Source: Glycomyces lechevalierae (GTDB taxonomy: Bacteria > Actinomycetota > Actinomycetes > Mycobacteriales > Micromonosporaceae). From it: DNA of 64,000 nt. Position 1 is the stretch's first letter. Each line of letters starts with the position of its first letter. This document shows positions 1 through 7,990 of this stretch, piece by piece. The translations under genes were made by a program, and so were the position numbers. The stretch is taken from assembly GCF_027622945.1 (NCBI RefSeq), contig NZ_JAPZVQ010000016.1, forward strand, positions 1 to 64,000, in the 5' to 3' direction. The notes beneath the pieces are model-generated. The model made no database searches. It was not told where the DNA came from and worked only from the letters and a program-made list of their open reading frames with translations.

Positions 1-103
1 GACTCGGGCTGGTAGTGCTTGAGGTTGGCGCGGAGCGTGCGCTTGAGGTCGAAGTCGCGCGAGCGGCGGTGCCAGCTCGGTTTGCGGGTGCGGCTGCCGA
101 GAC
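1..103 (-). pseudogene. Fragment resembling a VWA-domain (CoxE/YehP-like) protein
   Basis: In the frame that starts near position 103, the minus strand reads SRTRKPSWHRRSRDF followed by DLKRTLRANLKHYQPES, open to the edge. The LRANLKHYQPE segment resembles the stretch just before the von Willebrand A domain in MoxR-linked VWA proteins. It has no start here and would be an internal piece. Since it begins where the NagA sequence stops making sense, it suggests a join between two genes, either a real rearrangement or an assembly chimera. The family assignment is from memory of the motif only. Confidence 0.35.
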
Positions 104-1180
104 GAGGTTGAAGTCGTCGTCGAGGACCACGGCGTCCGCGTACTTCCCGGTCTCGATCGCGCCGACGTCGCCCAGCCCCAACAGCTCCGCGGGCGTCGCC
201 GAGGCCATCTGCGAGGCGGCCTCCACGGACTGGCCCGCGAGGCGGACGGCGTTGCGGAACGCGTCCAGCAGCGTGATCGTGGAGCCCGCGATGATGTCGG
301 TCCCGGCCACCGTGGCCACACCGTCGAGCACCTCGACCTCGTGGCGGCCGAGCATGTACCGGCCGTCGTCCAGGCCCGCCGCGTCCATGGCGTCCGAGAC
401 CAGGAGCGTCCACGCCGGCAGCGACGTGTCGAACGCGAACCGCATGGTGCCCGGGTGCAGGTGGACGGGGTCGGCGACGATCTCGGAGAAGATCCGCTCG
501 TCGTCGAGCAGGGCCGGGATCGGGCCCGGCTCACGGTGGTTGAACGCCCGCATCGCGTTGAACAGGTGCGTGGCGGCCTGCGCGCCCGCGTCGATCCCGG
601 CGGCGGTCTGCTCGTAGCTCGCGTTCGTGTGCCCGATCGCGGGCACGACCCCGCGCTGGTCCAGGAACTCGATGGCCTCCAGCGCGCCGTTCAGCTCGGG
701 CGCGATCGTCACCATCTTCACGGCCCCGCCGCCGGCCTCGATGAGCTCGGTCAGCTCGGAGAGATCGGGGTCGCGCAGCACCTCCACGCGGTGCGCGCCG
801 CACTTCGCGGCGGAGATATAAGGCCCCTCGTAGTGGACGCCGGCGAGCGTGCCGTCCGCGACCAGGGGCTTCAGGGCCCGGGTCGCGTCGAGGAGGAAGC
901 CGTGGGTGGAGGAGACGAGGGAAGCCACCAGGGTCGTCGTGCCGCGCGAGGCGTGGAAGGCCGCGGCCCCGCGGGCCGACTCCGGGTCGCCGTTCGCCAG
1001 CGAGAAGCCGCCGCCGCCGTGGCAGTGGACGTCCACGAAGCCCGGCAGGACCCAGCCGGTGGGCTCGCCCTCGCGCTCGAGGATCCCCTCGAACCGGTCG
1101 CCGTCGACGATCAGGGTCCCGTTGACGATCCCGTCGGGAGTGACGATTCGGCCCACGGCCGGCAGCAGAACACCGTCCAC
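1..1180 (-). CDS. nagA: N-acetylglucosamine-6-phosphate deacetylase (3' end missing or chimeric)
   Basis: Removes acetate from GlcNAc-6-phosphate in the cytoplasm, giving glucosamine-6-phosphate for amino-sugar catabolism. Visible family marks in order are the HxH metal motif in VDVHCHGGGGF (about residue 50), HYEGPYIS, the AIGHTNASY histidine, THLFNAMRAFNHREPG and the catalytic aspartate in LLVSDAMDAAG. I chose GTG 1180 because AAGGAG sits six bases upstream; the longer ORF has no such site. The enzyme reads normally to about residue 360 (VVLDDDFNLVSA, near position 103). It then turns into low-complexity sequence up to the window edge, where another frame on the same strand looks like a different protein. 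The last 10-25 residues of a normal NagA are therefore not seen. It diverges from the DeoR regulator, its probable controller. Confidence 0.9.
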   Translation of the reverse strand, partial: MDGVLLPAVGRIVTPDGIVNGTLIVDGDRFEGILEREGEPTGWVLPGFVDVHCHGGGGFSLANGDPESARGAAAFHASRGTTTLVASLVSSTHGFLLDATRALKPLVADGTLAGVHYEGPYISAAKCGAHRVEVLRDPDLSELTELIEAGGGAVKMVTIAPELNGALEAIEFLDQRGVVPAIGHTNASYEQTAAGIDAGAQAATHLFNAMRAFNHREPGPIPALLDDERIFSEIVADPVHLHPGTMRFAFDTSLPAWTLLVSDAMDAAGLDDGRYMLGRHEVEVLDGVATVAGTDIIAGSTITLLDAFRNAVRLAGQSVEAASQMASATPAELLGLGDVGAIETGKYADAVVLDDDFNLVSAAAPANRAGTAARATSTSSARSAPTSSTTSPS

Positions 1181-1347
1181 GGCGCTCCTTCCATTCGATC
1201 CGGCGTGTATGGACCCACCCCGGTGCGGCACAATGATCGTGAGCGCACGAGCATGACTTGAGCATCGCCCGAGCGCCGGAAGACGTACAACGAACACTAT
1301 CGCGCAGACCGCGGCCCGCCCGCCGCGATCCCGACCCGAGGAGCGAC
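1181..1347. promoter_or_regulatory. Divergent nagA/DeoR-regulator promoter region
   Basis: These 167 bases separate the two divergent genes and must hold both promoters. DeoR-family proteins commonly bind such divergent regions. I could not define a convincing operator or -10/-35 pair by eye. Confidence 0.45.
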
Positions 1348-2133
1348 GTGGACCGCTATGCCCGGTGGAACACCCTGCTGGAGATCCTCGCAGAGACCGG
1401 ACGCATCACCGTGGAGGAGGCGGCCGAGCGGCTCGGCGTCTCGCAGGCCACCATCCGCCGCGACTTCGACCAGCTCTCGCAGCAGCAGATGATCACGCGC
1501 ACCCGCGGCGGCGCCGTCGCGGGCGGCATCTCCTACGACCTCCCGCTGCGCTACAAGACCGCCCGGCACGTCGAGGAGAAGCACCGCATCGGCACGGCCG
1601 CCGCCGGGCTCGTCAGCCCCGGCCAGGTCATCGCCCTCAACGGCGGCACCACGATCACCGAGGTCGCCCGGTCCCTCGCGACCCGCACCGACCTCGTCGC
1701 CACGCCCGGCTCGACCGGGCTGACGATCGTCACGAACGCGCTCAACATCGCGAACGAGTTGATCGTGCGCCCGCATCTCAAGGTCGTCGTGGTCGGCGGC
1801 GTCGTGCGCCCGCAGTCCTACGAGCTCATCGGCCCGCTCGCCGCGCCGATCCTCCGCGAGATCACCCTCGACATCGCGTTCCTCGGCGTCGACGCCATCG
1901 ACATGAAACTCGGCGCCACCAGCCACCACGAGGGCGAAGCGGCCATCAACGCCCTCATGGCCGCCCGCGCCCGCAAAGTCGTGGTCATCGCGGACGGCTC
2001 CAAGATCGGCGGCCACGCCTTCGCCCGCATCTGCCCGACCGACCGCGTCCACACGCTCGTCACGGACGGCAACGCCCCGCCCGAGCAGCTCCGCGGCTTC
2101 GAAGAGGCGGGCATCCGGGTCATCGTCGTCTGA
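1348..2133 (+). CDS. DeoR/GlpR-family transcriptional regulator
   Basis: A 261-residue sugar-phosphate-responsive repressor. Residues 1-60 form a DeoR winged helix (RITVEEAAERLGVSQATIRR), followed by the usual TRGGAV hinge. The rest is the DeoRC isomerase-like sensor domain, with ALNGGTTITEVAR and VIADGSKIG as phosphosugar-pocket motifs. GTG 1348 is preferred over upstream starts because GAGGAG precedes it by four bases and the helix-turn-helix begins at the usual distance. It is divergent from nagA, so control of amino-sugar use by a phosphorylated amino sugar is a reasonable inference. Confidence 0.88.
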   Translation: MDRYARWNTLLEILAETGRITVEEAAERLGVSQATIRRDFDQLSQQQMITRTRGGAVAGGISYDLPLRYKTARHVEEKHRIGTAAAGLVSPGQVIALNGGTTITEVARSLATRTDLVATPGSTGLTIVTNALNIANELIVRPHLKVVVVGGVVRPQSYELIGPLAAPILREITLDIAFLGVDAIDMKLGATSHHEGEAAINALMAARARKVVVIADGSKIGGHAFARICPTDRVHTLVTDGNAPPEQLRGFEEAGIRVIVV

Positions 2134-2182
2134 CGAGGATAAAGACGTTGCCTTCGCCGGGCCGCGCCCATAGCCTGGCCCG

Positions 2183-3073
2183 ATGCTCGCAGCCCTCGCC
2201 GAGATCGCCCGGCGGCACCGCACCGACCCCGCCGCGATCGCGGTCTCGCCCGCCCAGGGCATCGCGAACCGGGTCTTCTTCCTCGGCGACCACCTCGTCC
2301 TGAGGATCGCGTGGCCCGAGACCGCCGACGACCTCCGCAAGGAGGCGCTCGTGCTCCCGGCCGCCGTGCGCGCCGGGGTGCGGACTCCCGAGATGGTCGA
2401 GTACGACGACGACCTGCTCGAGACGCCGTACATGGTCGTCAAGCGCGCCAACGGGATCACGCCCGGCCTGCCGGAGCGTCCGACTGACGGGAGCTGGGCC
2501 GGGGCCTACCGCGAGCTCGGCGCCGAACTGGCCGCGCTGCACCGGAACATCACCGACCTGCCGGGCGTGCCGGTGGACGAGCCGGGCGACCCGCGCCCGG
2601 ACGTCTCCAGGCTCGCCGAGCAGGGCCATCTGAGCACCGACCTCGCGGACTGGCTCACGGCCTGGTTCGACCGGCTCGATCCGCGTTGCGGCCCAAGCGC
2701 ACCGCTGCGCCTCATCCACGGCGACGCCAGCCCGCAGAACCTCCTCGTGGATCCGGAGACGAAGCGGCTCAACGCGATCCTCGACTGGGGCGACGCGGCG
2801 TGGGCCGATCCCGCGACCGAGTTCGCGAAGCTCCCGCTGCGGGCCGTGCCGGCCGTCCTCGAGGGCTACCTCGACGCGCCGGACGAGACCGGAGCCGCAG
2901 AAACCCTGGCCGCCCGCATCCTGTGGCACCACCTGCATTGGGCCGTAGGGAAACTCGCGAGCGCGCCCGACGCGCAGGCCGCGCACTGGAGCGCCCGGCC
3001 CGGCAGCCGCCTCCTCGAGATCATGCGCTTCTTCAACGCCGATCCGCCGAGCCCTTGGGCGGCACTGCGTTAG
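2183..3073 (+). CDS. Aminoglycoside/choline-kinase-like phosphotransferase (APH family)
   Basis: A 296-residue kinase-fold protein. The Brenner-type catalytic loop is visible as LIHGDASPQNLLVD, and the metal-binding segment as AILDWGDAAWADPATEF. The N-lobe GIANRVFFLGDHLVLR and the acidic EALVLP helix fit the family. The substrate cannot be read: relatives phosphorylate antibiotics, homoserine, choline or sugars, and nothing nearby indicates resistance. It follows the DeoR gene by 49 bases on the same strand. Its stop overlaps the stop of the convergent mazG-like gene by four bases. Confidence 0.85.
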   Translation: MLAALAEIARRHRTDPAAIAVSPAQGIANRVFFLGDHLVLRIAWPETADDLRKEALVLPAAVRAGVRTPEMVEYDDDLLETPYMVVKRANGITPGLPERPTDGSWAGAYRELGAELAALHRNITDLPGVPVDEPGDPRPDVSRLAEQGHLSTDLADWLTAWFDRLDPRCGPSAPLRLIHGDASPQNLLVDPETKRLNAILDWGDAAWADPATEFAKLPLRAVPAVLEGYLDAPDETGAAETLAARILWHHLHWAVGKLASAPDAQAAHWSARPGSRLLEIMRFFNADPPSPWAALR

Positions 3074-3399
3074 CGGTGGTCGCCGCTGCCGCCGATCACG
3101 CCCCGCCGCTGGCGGTCGGCGAGCTTCGCGATGTTGTGCTGCGCGACGTCATCGAGAGGCAGTTCGAAGTGGTCGGCGAGGACGGCGACGTACCAGAGCA
3201 CGTCCCCGAGTTCCTTCTTGAGATCGTCGGTGTCCCACTGGGAGAAGTCGCTGTCCTTGTCGCGGATGATCTTCTTCGCCTTCTCGGCGATCTCGCCCGT
3301 CTCGCCCACGAGGCCGAGGAGGAGGTCGAAGAGCACGTTCGGCTTGTCGTGGGGCGCGGCCGTGCGGAGCGCCGCGCGCTGGTACTCGTCCATGTCCAT
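3070..3399 (-). CDS. MazG-like nucleotide pyrophosphohydrolase
   Basis: A 109-residue all-alpha NTP pyrophosphohydrolase, the size of a single-domain MazG-like protein. The Mg-binding motifs are the acidic helix GLVGETGEIAEKAKK (residues about 29-43) and the second helix KKELGDVLWYVAVLADH. Members hydrolyse NTPs to NMP and pyrophosphate, usually to clear aberrant nucleotides. It is convergent with the phosphotransferase, with overlapping stop codons. Substrate preference cannot be inferred. Confidence 0.82.
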   Translation of the reverse strand: MDMDEYQRAALRTAAPHDKPNVLFDLLLGLVGETGEIAEKAKKIIRDKDSDFSQWDTDDLKKELGDVLWYVAVLADHFELPLDDVAQHNIAKLADRQRRGVIGGSGDHR

Positions 3400-3467
3400 C
3401 GGGCAAGCCTATGAACGGGTTTCGCCGCCGTGCCTGGCGGCACGGCGGCGCGGGTGGCGCTCGGCGT

Positions 3468-3866
3468 CTACGCGTTGAGGGCGGCGGTGATCTTGCCGGT
3501 CATCGCGTCCAAGGCCGGGCTCTCGCCCTGGTGCGCACGGGCGGCGGCCTCGACGGCGACGGTGACCGTGGTGCGGAAGTTCGCGGCCTCGGCCGGGTCC
3601 TGCGCCTCAAGGAGCCTCACGGACGCGGTGAGCGCCGGGAGCACCTGCTCGGCAAGGGCCGCACTGGACTTCGCCTCCAGCTTGAAGTCGCGCTTCTTGC
3701 CGGCCAGCACGTGCCCGACGGCGCCGGTGGCCGAGGCGAGGGCGAGGGTCCCGTCGGTCGCGACCTCGTGGGCCGAGCGGACGGCGGCGAAGGACATGAG
3801 GGTGACGGCGCCGAAGGCGGCGGTGCGGATGGTGGTGTGGTCCTGGGCGGTGAGGCTGATGCTCAT
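3468..3866 (-). CDS. Small helical protein of unknown function
   Basis: A 132-residue protein, largely Ala/Thr/Val helices, with a mid-region segment AGKKRDFKLEAKSS. I do not recognise a family. There is no signal peptide; the hydrophobic stretch AAFGAVTLMSFAAV near residue 20 is short and probably not membrane-spanning. ATG 3866 is chosen because CGGAGC lies just upstream and the extended ORF has implausible composition. It stands alone between mazG and the LysE gene. Confidence 0.6.
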   Translation of the reverse strand: MSISLTAQDHTTIRTAAFGAVTLMSFAAVRSAHEVATDGTLALASATGAVGHVLAGKKRDFKLEAKSSAALAEQVLPALTASVRLLEAQDPAEAANFRTTVTVAVEAAARAHQGESPALDAMTGKITAALNA

Positions 3867-4070
3867 GTTCGTGCTCCGTGTTCGTTCTCGGTGAGGTGTT
3901 CCTCGTTGATGAAGCAACTATGGGGCGCCGGACTTGCACGGCCCTGACACCGGCCTGACGCCCGCGCTGACATCCGGGCCTTGCTCTCACCGGGCGGGAA
4001 CCTGGTGGCGCGGAACGGCTCGGGCGGGCTGTAATCGGAGGGTTCGCAGGCACTGGATGAGGAGGCGGCC

Positions 4071-4721
4071 ATGGTCGAATGGACCGCGATCGCGGGAATC
4101 GGGCTCGTCGCCCTCGGCATGGTCCTCACCCCGGGGCCGAACATGATCTACCTGGTGTCGCGGACGATCGCGCAGGGTCGGCGGGCTGGTTACGTCTCTC
4201 TGCTCGGCGTGGCGGCCGGGTTCTTCGTGTATCTGGTGGCGGCGACGGCGGGCTTGAGCGCGATCTTCGTGCTGGTGCCGGTGCTGTACACGGCGTTGAA
4301 GATCGCGGGTGCGGCGTATCTGCTCTGGCTGGCCTGGCAGGCCTTCAAGCCGGGCGGCACGTCGGCGTTCGCGCCGAAGGAACTGCCGGCGGACTCGCCG
4401 CGGCGGCTCTTCACGATGGGTCTGGTCACGAGCCTGCTCAACCCGAAGATCGCGATCCTGTACGTGTCGCTGCTCCCGCAGTTCATCGACCCGGCCGGTG
4501 GACCGGTCGCGGTCCAGAGCCTCGCGCTGGGCCTGACGCAGATCGCGGTCGGCGTGACCTTCAACGGCCTCTTCGTCTTCGGTGCCAGTGGCATCGCGGC
4601 GTTCCTCGGCAAGCGACCGCTCTGGCTCAAGACGCAGCGGTACTTCATGGGCACGGTCCTGGCCGGTCTGGCGCTGCACCTGGCGCTGGGCAAGGCCCGC
4701 CCTGCCACGGCGCTCCCTTAG
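4071..4721 (+). CDS. LysE/RhtB-family amino-acid exporter
   Basis: A 216-residue inner-membrane protein with about six transmembrane helices. The family signature GMVLTPGPNMIYLVSRTIAQGRRAGYVS sits at residues about 18-45, and the internal helix AGAAYLLWLAWQAFK is typical. LysE/RhtB proteins export amino acids or related small metabolites by proton antiport. The substrate is not readable. GAGGAGGC precedes the ATG. Confidence 0.88.
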   Translation: MVEWTAIAGIGLVALGMVLTPGPNMIYLVSRTIAQGRRAGYVSLLGVAAGFFVYLVAATAGLSAIFVLVPVLYTALKIAGAAYLLWLAWQAFKPGGTSAFAPKELPADSPRRLFTMGLVTSLLNPKIAILYVSLLPQFIDPAGGPVAVQSLALGLTQIAVGVTFNGLFVFGASGIAAFLGKRPLWLKTQRYFMGTVLAGLALHLALGKARPATALP

Positions 4722-5048
4722 CAATTGGCTTGCCTGAACTGCGGAGCGCAGCATCAGGCGCGGGTGGGCCGCATCAGGCGCGAGCGGGCCACGCCACGTT
4801 CATTCGGGCAGCGACATCAAGGCCGCCTCAAACGGCCTTCGCCGGTATCCGACCACCCGGTCCGATCCAGTCCAGGTCCAACCGGGCATCGACCACGAGG
4901 TCTCAAGGGGCCCTTGCCAGTCTCCGGCCCCCGGCCCGGCCCGATCGGGACGGGGTTCAACCTGGCTGCGACTTACACTGCGCCAATAGCGCTTGACGCG
5001 ATGGCCCTGGGCAGCGAGCATCTGGTGTCGACAGCCCTGGGAGGAGAC
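4722..5048. repeat. Intergenic repeat array A (about 78-79 bp units)
   Basis: This 327-base stretch has no credible gene. It begins with a perfect-length tandem of two 20-bp copies (4751-4770 and 4771-4790, starting GCATCAGGCGCG). It then holds three diverged copies of a longer unit starting at about 4799, 4877 and 4956. Each begins like TTCAAYCCGGCAGCGAC and carries CCGGTCTCCGGN..CCCGGTCCGATCG about 45 bases later. The spacing is 78 and 79 bases. The same family forms array B on the other side of the next gene. Confidence 0.7.
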
Positions 5049-5624
5049 ATGTTCAGGATCGAGTGGACTGCCCACGAGCAGAAGCCCCAGTCCGAGATCA
5101 ATGAACTGTACGGGGAGCTCCTCGAATCGATCGAGATCGACGGTCCCTACGAGTTCGCGACGCTGTACTGCGCCGCGAAGCTCCTGGAGACGCAATACAC
5201 CCTCGCTCGGGTCATCGGCTTCGCCGATCGCGAGCCGACGCTGGCCGATGCCGACATCGTCGACTTCTTCGAGAGCACGAAAGCGGCGCTCGAGGCACTG
5301 GAAGCACACCGAGCAGGCCTTCTCGAGTTCTATATGGCTTCCACCGGCGAATACATCGTCTTCGAAGCCTCCCACGATGACCAGGTTCGGCTCTTCCGCG
5401 TGCCCTGGCTCGAGGCGAGCCAAATCAACCTCAACGTCCCCCTGCCACTCGGCATCACTGCACACCCAATGACCACCTGCACGCGCAGCGAACTCATCGA
5501 CCATCTCAGAGACCTGCGCCGAGAGTTCGCACAGGCCGCAATCGAACATGACCCTCGGCTCGCAGCCCACCAACCTCTCCGCCGCTGGTCAATCGACGAA
5601 CGTGACAACCGTCAGAGAACCTGA
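5049..5624 (+). CDS. Hypothetical protein bracketed by repeat arrays
   Basis: A 191-residue soluble acidic protein that I do not recognise. Visible elements are an N-terminal acidic helix (INELYGELLESIEIDG), a hydrophobic helix around FATLYCAAKLLETQYTLARV, and a middle beta-rich part (ASTGEYIVFEASHDDQVRLFRVPW). There is no signal peptide or membrane span. ATG 5049 follows GGGAGGAG closely, so it is favoured over upstream starts lying in repeats. Arrays of the same repeat family lie on both sides, giving a cassette-like arrangement. Confidence 0.65.
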   Translation: MFRIEWTAHEQKPQSEINELYGELLESIEIDGPYEFATLYCAAKLLETQYTLARVIGFADREPTLADADIVDFFESTKAALEALEAHRAGLLEFYMASTGEYIVFEASHDDQVRLFRVPWLEASQINLNVPLPLGITAHPMTTCTRSELIDHLRDLRREFAQAAIEHDPRLAAHQPLRRWSIDERDNRQRT

Positions 5625-5636
5625 TTTCCCCCGAAC

Positions 5637-5945
5637 TTCAAACCAGTACTAAGGTCCTTGCCCCTCTCCGGCACCCGGTGCGATCCGGCCCGGGTTCAAT
5701 CCGGCAGCGACAACGAGGCCTCATGCGATCCCGGCCGGTCTCCGGTTGCCCGGTCCGATCGTCTCAAGGTTCAACCTGGCAGCGACAACGAGGCAGCGGC
5801 GGGGCGCGGTCGTTCTGCGGCTGCCCGGTTTGCTTGGGTGCGAGTTCAATCCGGCAGCGGCAACGAGGCAGTGGCGGGGCGCGGTCGTTCTGCGGCTGCC
5901 CTGCCCGATCGGGTCCTGGTTCAACCCGGCAGCGATGGGAGGGTG
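5637..5945. repeat. Tandem repeat array B (exact 75-bp period)
   Basis: The motif TTCAAYCYGGCAGCGACAAC starts at 5695, 5770, 5845 and 5920, exactly 75 bases apart each time. A degenerate copy begins at 5637. Copies at 5770 and 5845 are nearly identical over the whole unit, not only at the motif, so this is a tandem repeat rather than repeat plus unique spacers. Because 75 is divisible by three, the array stays open in frame. Its right half encodes the C-terminus of the HNH protein on the minus strand as a 25-residue repeat. Confidence 0.85.
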
Positions 5946-7629
5946 TTGGCAGGGGTTGGTTTCCTGCCTTGGGCATGCTGAGGGGCCCGGTCCCTCGGGG
6001 ATCGGGCTGCGCTGCGTGGTGTTGCTTTGCGGCGCTTCCCCCAGCAGTCTGCCTGCTGGGGCAGCCTAAGACCGGTATCGGGGAGGGCGGGCTCGGTGCC
6101 CTGAACTTCTCTCGGCATCTCGCCTTGGCGGCCCGCATGGCTTGGATCGCCCGGTCTCTGTCGATGGCCTCAGCCATCCCATCCAGGTCGGGCTTCATGC
6201 TCTCGGACCATTCCGAACGGTAGAGCCCGGTGGGAAACACATCCCAGCCCGAGCCTTGGTGTTCCGCATCCATGTCCTGGTCGGTGCGCCAGTCCGAGCA
6301 GCCGCAGCCTTGGCTGTCGTTGCCGCCTGGGTCTTCATGACCGTCATGGTGGGTGATGATGGCCTGGCCGGGGCCGGTCTTCTCCACGCTCCAGCCAGTG
6401 GTGTGGATCCGCCCGTGGTGGAACCTGCAGAGCAGGATCAGGTTCTCAGCGGCCGTCACACCACCGTCGGCCCAGCGCTGGATGTGGTGCGCCTCAGTCC
6501 AAGCGACCGGGCGGTCGCAACCCTGCCAGGCACACCCTTCCGGTTGCTCAAGCTCCAGCTTGCGACGCAGCGAAGCGTTCGGCAGGCGCATAGCCCTGCC
6601 CAGCTCGACGGCTTCACCAGTGGCGTAGTTGAAGACCGAGGGAATGACCCCGGCTTCACAAGCGAGCAGGCGGGCACGGGCAACGCTGATCGGCTGCCCT
6701 TCCAGGAGGGGGAGGCGGCCGGTGTCCTTGCCCTGCAACGTCTCGATGTCCACCACCAGATCCAGGGTGGCGGTGTGGCCATGGCGGGTCGCGGCTTGCG
6801 GGGAGGACCCGTACCCGGCCAGGAGCTGGTGCAGGGCTTCGGCGTTCCGGTTCGCCTGCGCAGGCAACAGACCTTCCCCATCGCTGCCGGCCTCGGTGTC
6901 TTCCTGGCGCGGGGGCGGGCAGGCGGTCTTCAGGTACTTGTCCAAGAGCCTGCCGGTCGCCTCTGAGAGGGTGCCTTCCAAGTGCCACATGCCGTTGCCG
7001 GTCTCGGTCAGTTCGAGGCGCTGCAGGGACTGCTCACCCAACTCGTCGAACAGTTCGGTCTCCTCGGCGATCGAGGCCCACAGCTCATCCAGATGCCGCC
7101 TGAGGTCTTTGAAGGAAGCATGAGCGCAATACTCGGCCACCATTGCTTCCGGTGTCGCGCACAGGATCTGGGGGTCGAAAGGGGAGGGGGCCGGGGTTCT
7201 GAAGGGGGTCCTGGCGAAGAGTCGCATGGCGGGGGTCTGGTCGAGCTGGCGGACGGCGTAGGCGACCTGGTCGATCCGTGCCGTTCCCGTCGTTGCCGCC
7301 TTGGCCAGGATCCGGAACTTCCCTGACAGTCTCGCGATGGCCGCGATGGATCCTGCCGTGTTGAACGTGAAGTCGAACTGGGACAGCAGCAGATCCCGCA
7401 GGGCCGAGAACCCGAACTCCGAGCGGTGCAGGCCTTGTTCCTTCATCGCGATGACCGAGGCGAGCACCGAAGCGTGCTGGGTGTTGATCAGCGAGGCGGC
7501 CTCATCGAGGGCCGAACGGATCGCCGCTGCCTGGGAACGGCGATCGGCAGAAGCAGGGAGGATCGAGGCGGGGGAGAGGGCCGGGGTGGCGGGGAGTGCC
7601 GGAGCAGTCGGGGTGTTGCAGTGGGCCAT
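5764..7629 (-). CDS. DUF222-HNH endonuclease with repeat-encoded C-terminal tail
   Basis: A 621-residue protein. The N-terminal two thirds is the DUF222 region common in actinobacteria. It is followed by an HNH nuclease module with GCDRPVAWTEAHHIQRW, then AENLILLCRFHHGRIH near residue 430. The zinc/metal cysteines and histidines are intact. After the HNH domain comes an acidic stretch, then a tail of about 58 residues in which PQNDRAPPLPRCRCR recurs every 25 residues. That tail is translated from repeat array B. ATG 7629 has a strong AGGAGAGGAGG upstream. The function of DUF222-HNH proteins is poorly known, and a link to mobile introns or conflict is only a possibility. Confidence 0.85.
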   Translation of the reverse strand: MAHCNTPTAPALPATPALSPASILPASADRRSQAAAIRSALDEAASLINTQHASVLASVIAMKEQGLHRSEFGFSALRDLLLSQFDFTFNTAGSIAAIARLSGKFRILAKAATTGTARIDQVAYAVRQLDQTPAMRLFARTPFRTPAPSPFDPQILCATPEAMVAEYCAHASFKDLRRHLDELWASIAEETELFDELGEQSLQRLELTETGNGMWHLEGTLSEATGRLLDKYLKTACPPPRQEDTEAGSDGEGLLPAQANRNAEALHQLLAGYGSSPQAATRHGHTATLDLVVDIETLQGKDTGRLPLLEGQPISVARARLLACEAGVIPSVFNYATGEAVELGRAMRLPNASLRRKLELEQPEGCAWQGCDRPVAWTEAHHIQRWADGGVTAAENLILLCRFHHGRIHTTGWSVEKTGPGQAIITHHDGHEDPGGNDSQGCGCSDWRTDQDMDAEHQGSGWDVFPTGLYRSEWSESMKPDLDGMAEAIDRDRAIQAMRAAKARCREKFRAPSPPSPIPVLGCPSRQTAGGSAAKQHHAAQPDPRGTGPLSMPKAGNQPLPTPSHRCRVEPGPDRAGQPQNDRAPPLPRCRCRIELAPKQTGQPQNDRAPPLPRCRCQVEP

Positions 7630-7943
7630 GGGTCTCGCCTCCTCTCCTGTTCTCGAATGATCTGGCTGTTTTCGCTTCCTTGTTCGTACTTCAATGATGA
7701 CATCCCATCGTGCTGATGTCATCACCCGATAGAGTGAACATTCCATAGAGGACTATCAATGCCTCGCCCCGCCTGCACCCCAGCCTCCCTGAGGCGCAAT
7801 GCAAACCGAGAGAGGAGCGCCGCCCCGGCCGCATCCCCGACGCTGCCTGTCAGCCGCACAGCCCACCCCAAAGGGAATGCGACCTCTCGTCGCCGCCCGA
7901 TTGAAGCCTGCCCGAGACGGCGCCGAGCGCATCGCAATCCAAA
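7630..7943. promoter_or_regulatory. Upstream region of the HNH gene with a 10-bp inverted repeat
   Basis: No gene is visible. The notable element is a perfect inverted repeat, TGATGACATC at 7696-7705 and GATGTCATCA at 7716-7725, lying 67-96 bases upstream of the HNH start in an AT-richer patch. It looks like an operator for a dimeric regulator. The remainder up to the terminator shows nothing. Confidence 0.5.
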
Positions 7944-7979
7944 GAACGGCCGGGCCCCCTCACGGGTGCCCGGCCGTTC
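7944..7979 (-). terminator. Intrinsic terminator-like hairpin
   Basis: A perfect 11-bp stem (GAACGGCCGGG with CCCGGCCGTTC) sits just past the stop of the permease-like gene on the minus strand. Confidence 0.7.
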
Positions 7980-7990
7980 TCGGCTTGCTC

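Noticed and set aside
5637..5945. CRISPR array
   Set aside because: The whole 75-bp unit is conserved between copies, so there are no unique spacers. No cas genes lie in the window.
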